Shown here piece after piece: positions 1-8,243 of a stretch of 44,192 bases of DNA (positions are counted from its first letter, which is position 1; every line of letters begins with the position of its first letter). The notes under the pieces were generated by a model. That model saw only the letters and a program-made list of their open reading frames with translations, had not been told where the DNA came from and searched no databases. The position numbers were made by a program, and so were the translations under genes. This DNA comes from JBKPNX01 sp046732855 (GTDB lineage Bacteria; Pseudomonadota; Alphaproteobacteria; Geminicoccales; Geminicoccaceae), in the NCBI GenBank assembly GCA_046732855.1, contig JBKPNX010000038.1, positions 1-44,192 of the forward strand, written 5' to 3'.

Positions 1-1
1 C

Positions 2-796
2 AACCGTCAGTTCCGCGCGTTCATCAAGGCGACGGGCCACGTCACCGTCGCCGAGATCCCGCCCGACCCCACGAACTATCCGGGCGCGCTGCCGCACATG
101 CTGCGGGCGGGCTCGCTCGTCTTCACGCCGCCGAAGCACGCCATCGACCTGTCCGACTGGTCGCAATGGTGGCGGTTCAAGTTCGGCGCCGACTGGCGGC
201 GGCCGTATGGGCCGCGCAGCTCGATCGTCGGCCTTAACGCGTACCCGGTGGTGCATGTCGCTTACCGGGACGCCGAGGCGTATGCGAGGTGGGCGGGCAA
301 GGAGCTGCCGACCGAGGCGGAATGGGAGTTCGCGGCGCGCGGCGGGCTGGAGGGCGCCGAGTTCGCCTGGGGCGACGAGCTCACGCCCGGCGGCCGTCAG
401 ATGGCGAACACCTGGCAGGGCGGCTTCCCGCTCGAGAACACGCGCGCGGATGGCTACGAGCGCACGTCGCCGGTCACCGCGTTCCCGCCGAACGGCTATG
501 GCATCCACGACATGATCGGCAACGTCTGGGAGTGGACCACCGACTGGTTCAGCGCGCAGAACGACGCTGATGCGGCGAAACCGTGCTGCATCCCGCAGAA
601 CCCGCGCGGCGGGCGGGAGGACCTGAGCTACGACCCCTGCCAGCCGCAGATCAGGATTCCGCGCAAGGTGATCAAGGGCGGCTCGCACCTGTGCGCGCCA
701 AACTACTGCCGCCGTTATCGCCCGGCCGCGCGCCACGCCCAGCCGGTCGACACTTCGACGAGCCACGTCGGCTTCCGCTGCGTGGTTCGAAAGTGA
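2..796 (+). CDS. Formylglycine-generating enzyme (SUMF1/FGE family), 5' end outside window
   Basis: The open frame runs from the window edge, so the true start lies upstream; a methionine at 98 is internal, because the preceding codons already read as family sequence (NRQFRAFIKATG, then VAEIPPDP). FGE enzymes oxidise the active-site cysteine of sulfatases to formylglycine. The C-terminus carries the family hallmark KGGSHLCAPNYCRRYRPA ending in GFRC; the cysteines encoded at 692-694 and 707-709 occupy the positions of the copper-binding catalytic pair. GNVWEWTTDW is the other conserved block. Both key cysteines are present, so this looks like a real FGE rather than a non-catalytic family member. 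The two sulfatases in the window (2431 and 31165) are plausible substrates; that link is inference. Confidence 0.9.
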   Translation, partial: NRQFRAFIKATGHVTVAEIPPDPTNYPGALPHMLRAGSLVFTPPKHAIDLSDWSQWWRFKFGADWRRPYGPRSSIVGLNAYPVVHVAYRDAEAYARWAGKELPTEAEWEFAARGGLEGAEFAWGDELTPGGRQMANTWQGGFPLENTRADGYERTSPVTAFPPNGYGIHDMIGNVWEWTTDWFSAQNDADAAKPCCIPQNPRGGREDLSYDPCQPQIRIPRKVIKGGSHLCAPNYCRRYRPAARHAQPVDTSTSHVGFRCVVRK

Positions 797-937
797 ACGC
801 GCGAAGCCTGCCGAATCAGGCCATCATTCATCGGTCCCCAGCCGTGCGTTGCACGCGCCGGAAGAAAGCCCGGCGGAGAGCTATGCCCGGCGAGCAGGGC
901 CTCGGAGCATGGTGCACGGTGGCTGGTCGGCACCGCT

Positions 938-1051
938 CTCGGGTTCGTTCGGTTGCCAGGGCGTGGCAGGCTCGTGCAGGGCGCCGGGCGCGGGCGGCGC
1001 GCCCGCGAGATAATCGGATCGGACCAGGGGGCGCTCGGGTTCGTTCGGTTG
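938..1051. repeat. Pair of 18-nt direct repeats at the 3' end of copy A
   Basis: CTCGGGTTCGTTCGGTTG occurs at 938-955 and again at 1034-1051, 96 bp apart start to start. On the coding strand each encodes the peptide PNEPE. The intact paralogue has the same arrangement (34725-34739 and 34824-34838, 99 bp apart), so the paired repeat is part of the family. The second PNEPE is also where similarity between the two copies ends. Confidence 0.75.
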
Positions 1052-1302
1052 CGCCCGATCGGCGAGCCGTGGCCGCGCCGCGCGCCCGATCGGGTGCGCC
1101 GCCAGGACGGCATCTTGCAGCTCCATCGCCGCCTGCTCGGCCTGGAGCGCCTTGAGCGTCTTGAGCGCGCGCCAGAACTCGGCCATGGCCGCGCCGCGAT
1201 AGCGCAGCAGAGTCTCGAACGAGCGCGCGCCATTGCCGTCTCGGATGAAGGCGAGCCCGAGCCCGCCGTCGGCGTCGCGGCGCTCCTCGAACAGCTCAGT
1301 CT

Positions 1303-1398
1303 GTTGGCCGCCCGGGTTGGGCGTGTCCGATTGTTGGGAATCGGGCCCCAACCCTTTCCCGCCGGCGACGGGGCGCCCACCCCGTTCCGGCGGCCAAC
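1303..1398. repeat. 96-bp palindromic (MITE/REP-like) insertion inside copy A
   Basis: The segment is bounded by perfect 10-bp inverted repeats, GTTGGCCGCC at 1303-1312 and GGCGGCCAAC at 1389-1398. Two nested inverted repeats lie inside: GGGTTGGG with CCCAACCC, and ACGGGG with CCCCGT. Copy B of the host gene lacks it and has about 10 unrelated bases at the same point. No target-site duplication is obvious. It has no coding capacity, so any movement would need a transposase in trans. I saw no second copy in the window. Confidence 0.65.
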
Positions 1399-1706
1399 CG
1401 GTCCGCCCGCGCGAGGCGCCAGGCGGCGATCGCGACGCGGCGCGCGAGCACCGCCTGCAACGCGCCGACCGGGGCGAGCTCCGCGACCAGCGCCACCTCG
1501 AGCCCGGCGAACTCGGCAGCGTCCTCCTCGGGCAGCACGAGGTGCGTCTCTGCCCGCATGCCGTGCCTCAGCGCATTCTGCGCCGACCTGGCCTTGCCCT
1601 CTGGCGTCTTCGGCCCGCGCGACTTCGCTCCGTTGCGGCGGCTCGCCTCGACACGCGCACTGCTCACGGGAACGGCCGCGCACGACGCGGCGCCTGCACT
1701 CGACAT

Positions 1707-1896
1707 GGCTGGTTCCTCGCGCTGGAGACGGGAGTTGGAGGGGTGCGGGCGCACGGCTCCGGACGCGAGGCTCCGGACGGCCTCCCCCCAACCCAGCATC
1801 TTAGCCGACAATAGGAATATTGTCCAGAATGCGCAGGACGGCCGTCTCGCTACCGCCGGTGAGGTGTTAACCTCACGCTAACCTTAACGCGCCATC
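1707..1896 (-). repeat. Upstream block shared with the paralogue at 34 kb (copy A)
   Basis: Read on the minus strand, the leader of copy A shares ordered islands with the leader at 33954-34145. These are a TTAA-rich 23-bp element at 1866-1888 (GTTAAGGTTAGCG followed by GGTTAAC), the 16-mer CTGGACAATATTCCTA at 1812-1827, and a GGCCGTCCG block nearer the gene. Conservation of non-coding DNA with the gene implies that the duplicated unit includes its own control region. The TTAA motifs recall CtrA-like sites, but the half-site spacing is not canonical. Confidence 0.7.
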
Positions 1897-1921
1897 AAAG
1901 GACAATTGGTTCGCAGGGCAA

Positions 1922-2170
1922 GCCGTCACGCCGACCACGCCCCAGCCGGTGAATCTCCGGGTGGACCCATTCGAGCAGCACATGGAGGGGCCATACTACC
2001 CGTTCTACGCGGGCTATAAGCTATGGACGGTCATCCCCGCGCAGGCGTTCGTGCATCAGCACCTGGAGTCGTTCAAGGCCTCCCCGCAACGTCAGGTCCC
2101 CGCCGGCTTCAATCTCGGCGACGCGGTGGGGCAAGCGCTGCCAGCCACTAGTGGCGGAGCACGCGATTAA
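1922..2170 (+). pseudogene. C-terminal relic of an arylsulfatase
   Basis: The frame reads VNLRVDPFEQH, then PYYPFYAGYKLWTVIPAQAF, then HLESFK and GFNLGDAV, which is the C-terminal signature of bacterial arylsulfatases (NLR.DPFE, PAQA, E.FK, SF.LD). The complete sulfatase downstream has the corresponding DLRADPYERA, LETFKEFP and SFTIDQAM but differs enough that the relic comes from another sulfatase, not from local duplication of this one. No catalytic N-terminal part precedes it; copy A's leader lies there instead. A GTG at 1949 could in principle start a 73-residue peptide, but I see no reason to think it is functional. Confidence 0.7.
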
Positions 2171-2430
2171 CTTGAGCTGCGCCCGCCGAGGCGAGGTGCG
2201 CGCAACTTGGAAGGCGATACGCCGATACGATCGTCTCAAAGCGAGCTACCGCCGGTCTGAGTCGCCGCTGTGTTCGCGTCCTGGGAATCGCCGAGGCTGT
2301 GACCTGGGATGGCGGTCTGACTCACATGCCGGCGGACGGGCGCAGGGAGGGAGCCACGTCGGGTCTGGATGCGTCGTCAGGCCGGCAAGCGCGTCATGAA
2401 GATCAACAAAAATCACGGAGGAGCGGAGTG

Positions 2431-4131
2431 ATGAGCACTGATCGCGCGAGGATAAATGGCGCGCCGCGTCGAGAGGCGGAACGGGAGCCGCGAGAGCGGA
2501 GCGTCAGCCGGCGCAATCTTCTGCTTTCGGGCACGACGCTCGCGGCGGCATCTGCGTTCGCCTCGGCCGTTCCGATGGGCAGCGCGCGGGCCCAGGCAGC
2601 GGCGGGGGCAAAGCCCAACATCCTGGTCATTTTCGGCGACGACATCGGCCACGCCAACATCAGCGCCTACTCGCACGGCCTGATGGGCTACCAGACCCCG
2701 AACATCGACCGGATCGCCAAAGAAGGCATGATGTTCATCGACTACTACGCCGAGCAGAGCTGCACGGCCGGGCGGTCGAGCTTCATCACCGGCCAGGCGA
2801 CGCTGCGCACCGGCCTGTCCAAGGTCGGCGTGCCGGCCGCGCCGGTCGGGCTGCAAGCCTCGGACCCGACGATCGCGCAGCTGCTGAAGCCGCTCGGCTA
2901 CGCGACGGGGCAGTTCGGCAAGAACCATCTCGGCGATCGCAACGAGTACCTGCCGACCGTGCACGGCTTCGATGAGTTCTTCGGCAACCTCTACCACCTG
3001 AACGCCGAAGAGGAGCCCGAGAACTTCAACTATCCGCGGGATCCGCGATTTCGCGAGCAGTTCGGCCCGCGCGGCGTGCTGAGATGCAAGGCGACCGAGG
3101 TCGACGATTCGACCGAGCAGCCGCGCTGGGGCCGGGTGGGCAAGCAGACGATCGAGGACACCGGCCCGCTCACCAGAAAACGGATGGAAACGATCGACGA
3201 CGAGACCTCGGACGCCGCGATCGACTACATGCAGCGGCAGGTCGCGGCCGGCACGCCGTTCTTCTGCTGGTACAACTCCACGCGGATGCACCTGCGCACG
3301 CACGTACGCGCGGAGCATCGCGACCAGCCGGGGCTGACCGCTCGGACCGAATACGCCGACGGGATGATCGAGCACGACGGCCACGTGGGCAAGCTGCTGC
3401 AGGCGCTCGACGACTTTGGCGTCGCGGACAATACGATCGTCATCTACACGACCGACAACGGTCCACACATGAACACCTGGCCGGATGGCGCGATGACGCC
3501 GTTTCGCAGCGAGAAGAACACCAACTGGGAGGGCGCGTTCCGGGTACCGTGCATGATCCGCTGGCCGGGTCATATCCAGCCGGACCAGGTCTCGGTCGAG
3601 ATCGTGAGCGGGCTCGACTGGTGCCCGACGCTGCTCGCGGCAGCCGGCGACCCGGATGTCAAGCAGAAGCTGCTGACCGGCCACGAGGCGGCCGACAAGA
3701 CGTTCAAGGTCCATCTCGATGGCTATAACCAGCTGCCATACCTGACCGGGCAGGAGCCGCGCAGCGCGCGCAAGGACTTCTTCTACTTCAACGACGACGG
3801 CGACCTGGTCGCGCTGCGCTACGAGAACTGGAAAATCGTGTTCATGGAGCAGCGCGCGCCCGGCACCCTGCAGGTCTGGGCCGAACCGTTCACGCCGCTG
3901 CGCGTGCCCAAGTTCTTCGACCTGCGGGCTGATCCCTATGAGCGGGCCGACGTCACGTCCAATACCTACTGGGACTGGATGATGGACCACGCCTACATCG
4001 CCTACGGCGCGCAGGCCGGCGTGGCCAAGTTCCTCGAGACCTTCAAGGAGTTCCCGCCGAGCCAGCGGCCGGCCTCCTTCACGATCGACCAGGCGATGGA
4101 GAAGCTGCAGCAAAGCATCGGGCCGAACTAA
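2431..4131 (+). CDS. Tat-exported arylsulfatase
   Basis: This protein of 566 residues hydrolyses sulfate esters, probably in the periplasm. The start at 2431 is chosen because a purine-rich GGAGCGGAG lies just upstream and the protein then begins with a Tat signal (SRRNLL, a hydrophobic stretch, SARAQA). The mature part opens with the metal-binding NILVIFGDDIG. The formylglycine motif is C-T-A-G-R with Cys111, the C-x-A-x-R variant of C-x-P-x-R. Further blocks are GKNHLGD, TTDNGPH and the C-terminal DLRADPYERAD. An FGE gene lies 1.6 kb upstream on the same strand and a sulfatase relic sits directly before it. The natural substrate cannot be told from sequence. Confidence 0.93.
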   Translation: MSTDRARINGAPRREAEREPRERSVSRRNLLLSGTTLAAASAFASAVPMGSARAQAAAGAKPNILVIFGDDIGHANISAYSHGLMGYQTPNIDRIAKEGMMFIDYYAEQSCTAGRSSFITGQATLRTGLSKVGVPAAPVGLQASDPTIAQLLKPLGYATGQFGKNHLGDRNEYLPTVHGFDEFFGNLYHLNAEEEPENFNYPRDPRFREQFGPRGVLRCKATEVDDSTEQPRWGRVGKQTIEDTGPLTRKRMETIDDETSDAAIDYMQRQVAAGTPFFCWYNSTRMHLRTHVRAEHRDQPGLTARTEYADGMIEHDGHVGKLLQALDDFGVADNTIVIYTTDNGPHMNTWPDGAMTPFRSEKNTNWEGAFRVPCMIRWPGHIQPDQVSVEIVSGLDWCPTLLAAAGDPDVKQKLLTGHEAADKTFKVHLDGYNQLPYLTGQEPRSARKDFFYFNDDGDLVALRYENWKIVFMEQRAPGTLQVWAEPFTPLRVPKFFDLRADPYERADVTSNTYWDWMMDHAYIAYGAQAGVAKFLETFKEFPPSQRPASFTIDQAMEKLQQSIGPN

Positions 4132-4148
4132 CGCTTAAGAGCGGGGCA

Positions 4149-4172
4149 CCGGCCGGCGGACCCGCCGGCCGG
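4149..4172 (+). terminator. GC-rich hairpin after the sulfatase gene
   Basis: Eighteen bases after the sulfatase stop, CCGGCCGGCGG and CCGCCGGCCGG face each other with almost no loop, giving a stem of about 10 bp. No T-run follows, so this is a termination or mRNA-end hairpin only by position and strength. Confidence 0.5.
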
Positions 4173-4588
4173 CGCTCTAACGAGATTTGCGCAGCGACGA
4201 CAAATGTACTCACAGATCAGGAACGTCCGATGCTGGAGGTCGTCAGATTCCTTGATCACCGCCGTTTCATAGGATCGCATCTTCCCCTCGGCCTTGTGCG
4301 GGCTGGACAGTCGTGTCGATGAAGGGCGATTGGCGGTCGGTCTTCGCGCCGACGGCGCAATGAGCACGCATCTCAGTTCCGGCAAAATCGTCGCCATGGC
4401 GTCCGACGGCGGGCTCGCTTGGCGTGTTTTGGCATTGGTGGAAACGGCGTACGGGCTCGCCAAAATGCGATGCAGCTGCGCGGCCGTCTTTTTTCTCGAC
4501 ATGCGGGCTGAGTAAGCGCCGAGACACCGCGCGCGCTGAATCGCCTATGATGCAGCTGAAAACCATCAACGCAGGGGGGGCACGCAGG
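4173..4588. other. Intergenic stretch with no gene I can support
   Basis: About 415 bp separate the sulfatase hairpin from the next lipoprotein. Open frames exist on both strands (for example minus strand 4502 to 4128), but their translations resemble no family I know and have no convincing ribosome-binding site. Base composition is a little lower in GC than the flanks. It may be decayed foreign DNA; nothing specific can be identified. Confidence 0.5.
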
Positions 4589-5149
4589 ATGCGCGCTACA
4601 AGAGTACTCGCGGCGGTAATGGCGATCGGCATCCTCGCATCGTGCCAGACGAAGGAGACGAAGCCGGCCACGGTCGAGCGGACGAGCGAGGTCACCGCCA
4701 CCGTTGCCGCGATCGATGTGCCCAAGCGGCTGGTCACGCTGAGGAGCCCGGACGGCAAACTCTTCACCGTCGAGGCGGGCGAGGAGGTGCGCAATCTGCC
4801 GCAGGTCGAGGTCGGTGATCGCGTGGTGGTGCGCTACCACGAGGCGATCGCCGCGCAGATGGCCGAGCCCGGCCAAAAGGCGAGCGCGAGCGCGACCGCG
4901 ACGCGCGCGCCGCTCGGCGCGAAGCCCGGCGTCGGGCTGGCGCAGCAGGTCACGGCCACGGTCAAGATCGCGGCTCTGGACCTCGCCCACCACACGGTCT
5001 CCTTCATCGACCCCGCGGGTGTCGCGCAGACGGCCACCGTGCAGGAGCCCCAAATGCGTGACTTTCTGAAGACGCTCAAGGTGGGGGACGAGGTCGCGGT
5101 GACCTACACCGAGGCGCTCGCGATCAGCGTCGAGCCGGCCAGCTCGTGA
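4589..5149 (+). CDS. Small lipoprotein with duplicated beta-rich module
   Basis: The 186-residue product starts MRATRVLAAVMAIGILASC, a lipoprotein signal with the lipobox L-A-S-C. A G-run (AGGGGGGG) upstream of the ATG at 4589 fits a ribosome-binding site and favours this start over the upstream ATGs. The mature protein contains two similar segments: T-A-T-V-A-A-I-D-V-P-K-R-L-V-T-L with V-E-V-G-D-R-V-V-V-R-Y, and T-A-T-V-K-I-A-A-L-D-L-A-H-H-T-V-S-F with L-K-V-G-D-E-V-A-V-T-Y. This internal duplication suggests two small beta-barrel-like domains joined by an Ala-rich linker. I do not recognise a function. It probably sits in the periplasm, anchored to a membrane. Confidence 0.8.
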   Translation: MRATRVLAAVMAIGILASCQTKETKPATVERTSEVTATVAAIDVPKRLVTLRSPDGKLFTVEAGEEVRNLPQVEVGDRVVVRYHEAIAAQMAEPGQKASASATATRAPLGAKPGVGLAQQVTATVKIAALDLAHHTVSFIDPAGVAQTATVQEPQMRDFLKTLKVGDEVAVTYTEALAISVEPASS

Positions 5150-5323
5150 CCGGCGTGGCAGGGAACAGCGCAACCAGCGGCGGGCGACATGACCGCGCAG
5201 ACGAGAATGCCGCCGACGGCCCCGCCGGCAACGCGCAGCGCTGGGCCGGCCGCGACGCATCGTGGTCTCTGCGACCCGGGCGCCGGGCGAGGGCTCCTTC
5301 GACTTTGCCCTCCCGCTACGGTG

Positions 5324-7261
5324 ATGCGCAGCGGCCCGCCCATCCCCCGGCGGCGCCGACCTGCCTCGGCGCACCGGCCGCTCGTGACCCTCTGCGGCCT
5401 GCTGGCTCTGCTGCTCGCCGCCGGCTGCGCCACGCCGATCGGGGTCGAGCGGGCCGACCCGCAGAGCGTCCATCGCGAGCTGACCGGCAACGTGCTGTCG
5501 ACCGGCGAGCTCAGCGATTTCACCCAGAACGTACTTCGGCTCGGCGGCATTGCGGACGTGGCGAAGGACGATCCGGCGGCGGCCCTGGCGACGCTGCACG
5601 AAGCCGTCACAACCGGGGTTGCCGGGCCGAACGCTAAGTTCGCGTACGCCGAGCTCGCCTTCAAGCACGCTTCCGAGGGCGGGGGCCGGCCGTACTGTCT
5701 AGCTTCGGCGGTCTACGCGTTTGCCTACCTGTTCCCGGACGGCGAAGGCGAGGCGCCGAGTCCGTTCGATCCGCGCTACCGCTGGGCGGTCGAGCTGTAC
5801 AATCTCGCGCTGACCAAGGCGTTCGAGACCAGGGGCGGCGCGCAGGTGGAGCTGCGCTCGGGCGTATACGAGCTGCCCTTCGGTCGCCTCGACGTGGCAT
5901 TCGACCAGGCTCAGCTAGTGTGGAGCGACCTCGAGCTGACCGAATTCGCGCCAGCGGCGGAACTTCAGGTCCGCGGGCTGCGCAACCGCTACCGGCGAGC
6001 CGGCCTGGGCGCGCCGCTTGCGGCCGCGACCCGCGCGATCGACCCGGTCAAGGGCTTCCAGGTCGCCGCAAAGCAGCGGGTGCCGGTGACTGCCCTTCTA
6101 CTCATCGACGATCCCAGGCGCGCGCTCGCGCAGCAGCAGATCCATGCGTCGCTGGAGCTCTTCACGCCGAGCGACCCGGAGCAGATCACGATCGCCGGCC
6201 GCACGGTGCCGCTGGAGGTCGAGCCGACCGCCAGCCTCGCGTTTGGCCTCAGCAATCCGGAGATCTGGGCCACCGAATTGCGCGGCTTCGTCTTCGGCGA
6301 CCTGTTGCGGACACGGCCGACCAATCTGGCCGTCCTGCAGCCGCACCAGCGCGGCCGGTTCCCGGTAGTCTTGGTGCATGGGACGGCCTCGAGCGTCGGG
6401 CGCTGGGCCGACATGGTAAACGATCTTTCGAGCTTTCCGGACATCCGCGACCGGTTCGAGTTCTGGTTCTTCTCCTATGAGACCGGCAACCCGATTCCGT
6501 ACTCTGCGCTGCAGCTGCGCCGGGCGCTCGAGCAGGCGGTCACCGCGCTCGACCCCACGGGCGAGGACCGGGCGCTGCACGACATGGTGCTGATCGGTCA
6601 CAGCCAGGGCGGCCTTCTGGTCAAGATGACCGCGGTCGAGACCGGCTCGCATCTCTGGGACGCGATCAGCACCGAGCCGCTGGATGAATTGAAAGTATCA
6701 CCCGAGACGCGAAAACTGTTGCAACAGAGCTTGTTTCTGGGGCCGGAGCCGTTCGTGGGGCGGGTGATCTTCGTCGCCACGCCGCATCGCGGCAGCTACC
6801 TGGCGGAGTATTCGCTCGGTCGCTTCGTCTCGCGCCTGGTGCGCCTGCCGTTCAATCTGCTCCAGGCGACCGGCGATATCGTCACCAACAACCCGGACGC
6901 GTTCAAGTTCGACCCGAAGCGCACGCACTTCGGCAGCGTCTACGGCATGACTCCGGGCTCGCCCGTGATCACGGCGCTGTCCGAAATCCCGGTCGCGCCG
7001 GGCATTCCCGCGCATTCGATCATCGCGGTGCGCGGCGACGGGCCGCTCGAGGACGCCAGCGACGGCGTCGTGCGCTACGAGAGCGCGCACATCGAAGGCG
7101 TGGAATCCGAGCTGATCGTGCCCTCGGGGCACTCGGTGCAGGGCAACCCGCAGACCGTGCTCGAGGTGCGCCGGATCCTGCTTTTACACGCCGAGGAGGC
7201 CTGCCGGGACAGAGGCATTGGCTGCGCGCAGCCGCCGGCGCTGGTCGGTGAGGCGCAGTAA
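5324..7261 (+). CDS. Large lipoprotein alpha/beta-hydrolase (esterase/lipase-like)
   Basis: The 645-residue product begins with a basic segment and a hydrophobic stretch ending LLAAGC, a lipobox. The ATG at 5324 (or GTG 5321) is preferred to the in-frame ATG at 5189, which would put 45 residues of low-complexity sequence before the signal. The second half is an alpha/beta-hydrolase domain: oxyanion strand VVLVHGTASSVGRW, nucleophile elbow GHSQGG with Ser427, and ATPHRGS after it. The first half, about 300 residues, is a family-specific helical region. It is likely a secreted or periplasm-facing esterase. It lies between a lipoprotein and an outer-membrane protein on the same strand, with 41 bp to the next gene, suggesting co-expression with that gene. 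Confidence 0.85.
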   Translation: MRSGPPIPRRRRPASAHRPLVTLCGLLALLLAAGCATPIGVERADPQSVHRELTGNVLSTGELSDFTQNVLRLGGIADVAKDDPAAALATLHEAVTTGVAGPNAKFAYAELAFKHASEGGGRPYCLASAVYAFAYLFPDGEGEAPSPFDPRYRWAVELYNLALTKAFETRGGAQVELRSGVYELPFGRLDVAFDQAQLVWSDLELTEFAPAAELQVRGLRNRYRRAGLGAPLAAATRAIDPVKGFQVAAKQRVPVTALLLIDDPRRALAQQQIHASLELFTPSDPEQITIAGRTVPLEVEPTASLAFGLSNPEIWATELRGFVFGDLLRTRPTNLAVLQPHQRGRFPVVLVHGTASSVGRWADMVNDLSSFPDIRDRFEFWFFSYETGNPIPYSALQLRRALEQAVTALDPTGEDRALHDMVLIGHSQGGLLVKMTAVETGSHLWDAISTEPLDELKVSPETRKLLQQSLFLGPEPFVGRVIFVATPHRGSYLAEYSLGRFVSRLVRLPFNLLQATGDIVTNNPDAFKFDPKRTHFGSVYGMTPGSPVITALSEIPVAPGIPAHSIIAVRGDGPLEDASDGVVRYESAHIEGVESELIVPSGHSVQGNPQTVLEVRRILLLHAEEACRDRGIGCAQPPALVGEAQ

Positions 7262-7302
7262 GACGGCTCACCGCTGAACGGTGCTATCGGGGAGACGCCA
7301 CA

Positions 7303-8097
7303 ATGAGCCAGCAACGCACGATCGCGCTGGTCGGGGCCGCGGCCGCGACGCTTGCCGCGGTGCTGCCGGCTGTGGCTCAGGAGAGTGAGACCGCCACGCC
7401 GCCCGGTGATCGGTGGACGATCACGGTCGCGCCGTATCTCTGGGCTACCTCGATTGACGGTCATGCCGCCGTGGGCGGGGTGAGGTCGGACGTCGACGTC
7501 CCGTTCAGCGATCTCCTGAAGGATCTGTCGTTCGGCGCGATGATGCTCGTCGATGTCGAGAAAGGCCGCTTCGGCGTCGGCGTCAACGGCCTGTTCGCAC
7601 GCGTCTCGCCGGACAGCAAGGTGGGCGACCTCAAGATCGACGCCACCAGCGACAGCGCGCAGCTTAGCGTCCTGCCTTTTTACCGTGCGCTGGAATGGCA
7701 GTACCGCGTCTCGTCCTCGGGTGAGCCGCTACGCCTCGTCATCGGGCCCGAGGCCGGCTTGCGCTACACCTACATGCGCACTGAGCTTGACCTGCACCCG
7801 GGCCCGACCGTCGACGGCAGCGAGAGCTGGGTCGACCCTCTGATCGGCGCGCGCATCGGGCTGGACCTCACGGACCGCTGGGTCGTCGCGGGCGAGGGTG
7901 ACTTCGGCGGCTTCGGGGTCGGCACCGACTTCACCTGGAACGCCCAGGCCTACGTCGGCTACGAGACCAGCCTGTTCGGCCGTCCGACCACGTTCTGGCT
8001 CGGCTACCGCGCGCTGTACCAGAACTACCACCACAACAATTTCGAGTGGGACGTGACCATGCACGGCCCGGTGCTCGGCGTTGCGACGCGCTTCTGA
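7303..8097 (+). CDS. Outer-membrane beta-barrel protein
   Basis: A cleavable signal (MSQQRTIALVGAAAATLAAVLPAVAQ) is followed by a 240-residue mature protein with alternating hydrophobic and polar strands, aromatic girdle residues (WTITVAPYLWATSIDG, YVGYETSLFG, FWLGYRALYQNY) and a terminal phenylalanine (VATRF), the classic end of an outer-membrane barrel. A GGGGAG lies nine bases before the ATG. It follows the lipoprotein hydrolase by 41 bp on the same strand and probably shares its transcript. It resembles the unnamed family of about 260-residue barrels common in proteobacteria; what it carries or binds is not known. Confidence 0.82.
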   Translation: MSQQRTIALVGAAAATLAAVLPAVAQESETATPPGDRWTITVAPYLWATSIDGHAAVGGVRSDVDVPFSDLLKDLSFGAMMLVDVEKGRFGVGVNGLFARVSPDSKVGDLKIDATSDSAQLSVLPFYRALEWQYRVSSSGEPLRLVIGPEAGLRYTYMRTELDLHPGPTVDGSESWVDPLIGARIGLDLTDRWVVAGEGDFGGFGVGTDFTWNAQAYVGYETSLFGRPTTFWLGYRALYQNYHHNNFEWDVTMHGPVLGVATRF

Positions 8098-8243
8098 CGG
8101 AGGCGGGCACCACTCGAGAATGATCGTTGCCCTCTCGTGATAGGATCACGGTGCCAGAAACAAGCATGTGAGGAAGTCGACCGCTCGCTTGCGAGTGCGT
8201 GAGCAGCAGCACGTCATCTGCTGCTGTCGAGGGAGGGAGAACG

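Larger units (their letters stand above)
881..1706 (-). pseudogene. Broken copy A of the 'TPEGK' hypothetical protein family
   Basis: On the minus strand the ATG at 1706 opens a frame with the block SRGPKTPEGKARSAQNALRHG that stays open to a stop at 1296. The rest of the protein continues in another frame (TELFEERRDADGGLG onwards) to a stop at 881. The intact paralogue at 34146-34919 reads straight through the same sequence (RADRIEAELFEE), so copy A is disrupted. The break coincides with a 96-bp palindromic insertion at 1303-1398; the net gain relative to copy B is 91 nt, which shifts the frame. The downstream half is still nearly identical to copy B (RSFETLLRYRGAAMAEFWRAL), so the disruption looks recent. 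Function of the family is not known to me. Confidence 0.85.

Noticed and set aside
1866..1888. CtrA-binding site in the repeated leader
   Set aside because: TTAA half-sites are present but 13 bases apart and not the usual seven, so it is mentioned only as a resemblance.
2413..4113. Very long open frame antisense to the sulfatase gene, and similar ones antisense to the GH3, FadN-type and acyl-CoA dehydrogenase genes
   Set aside because: They arise from high GC and third-position bias of the real genes; translations are Arg/Ala/Val-rich and show no family motifs.
4128..4502. Minus-strand open frame after the first sulfatase
   Set aside because: The translation is reminiscent of decayed foreign DNA but matches no transposase I can name, and no ribosome-binding site is seen.
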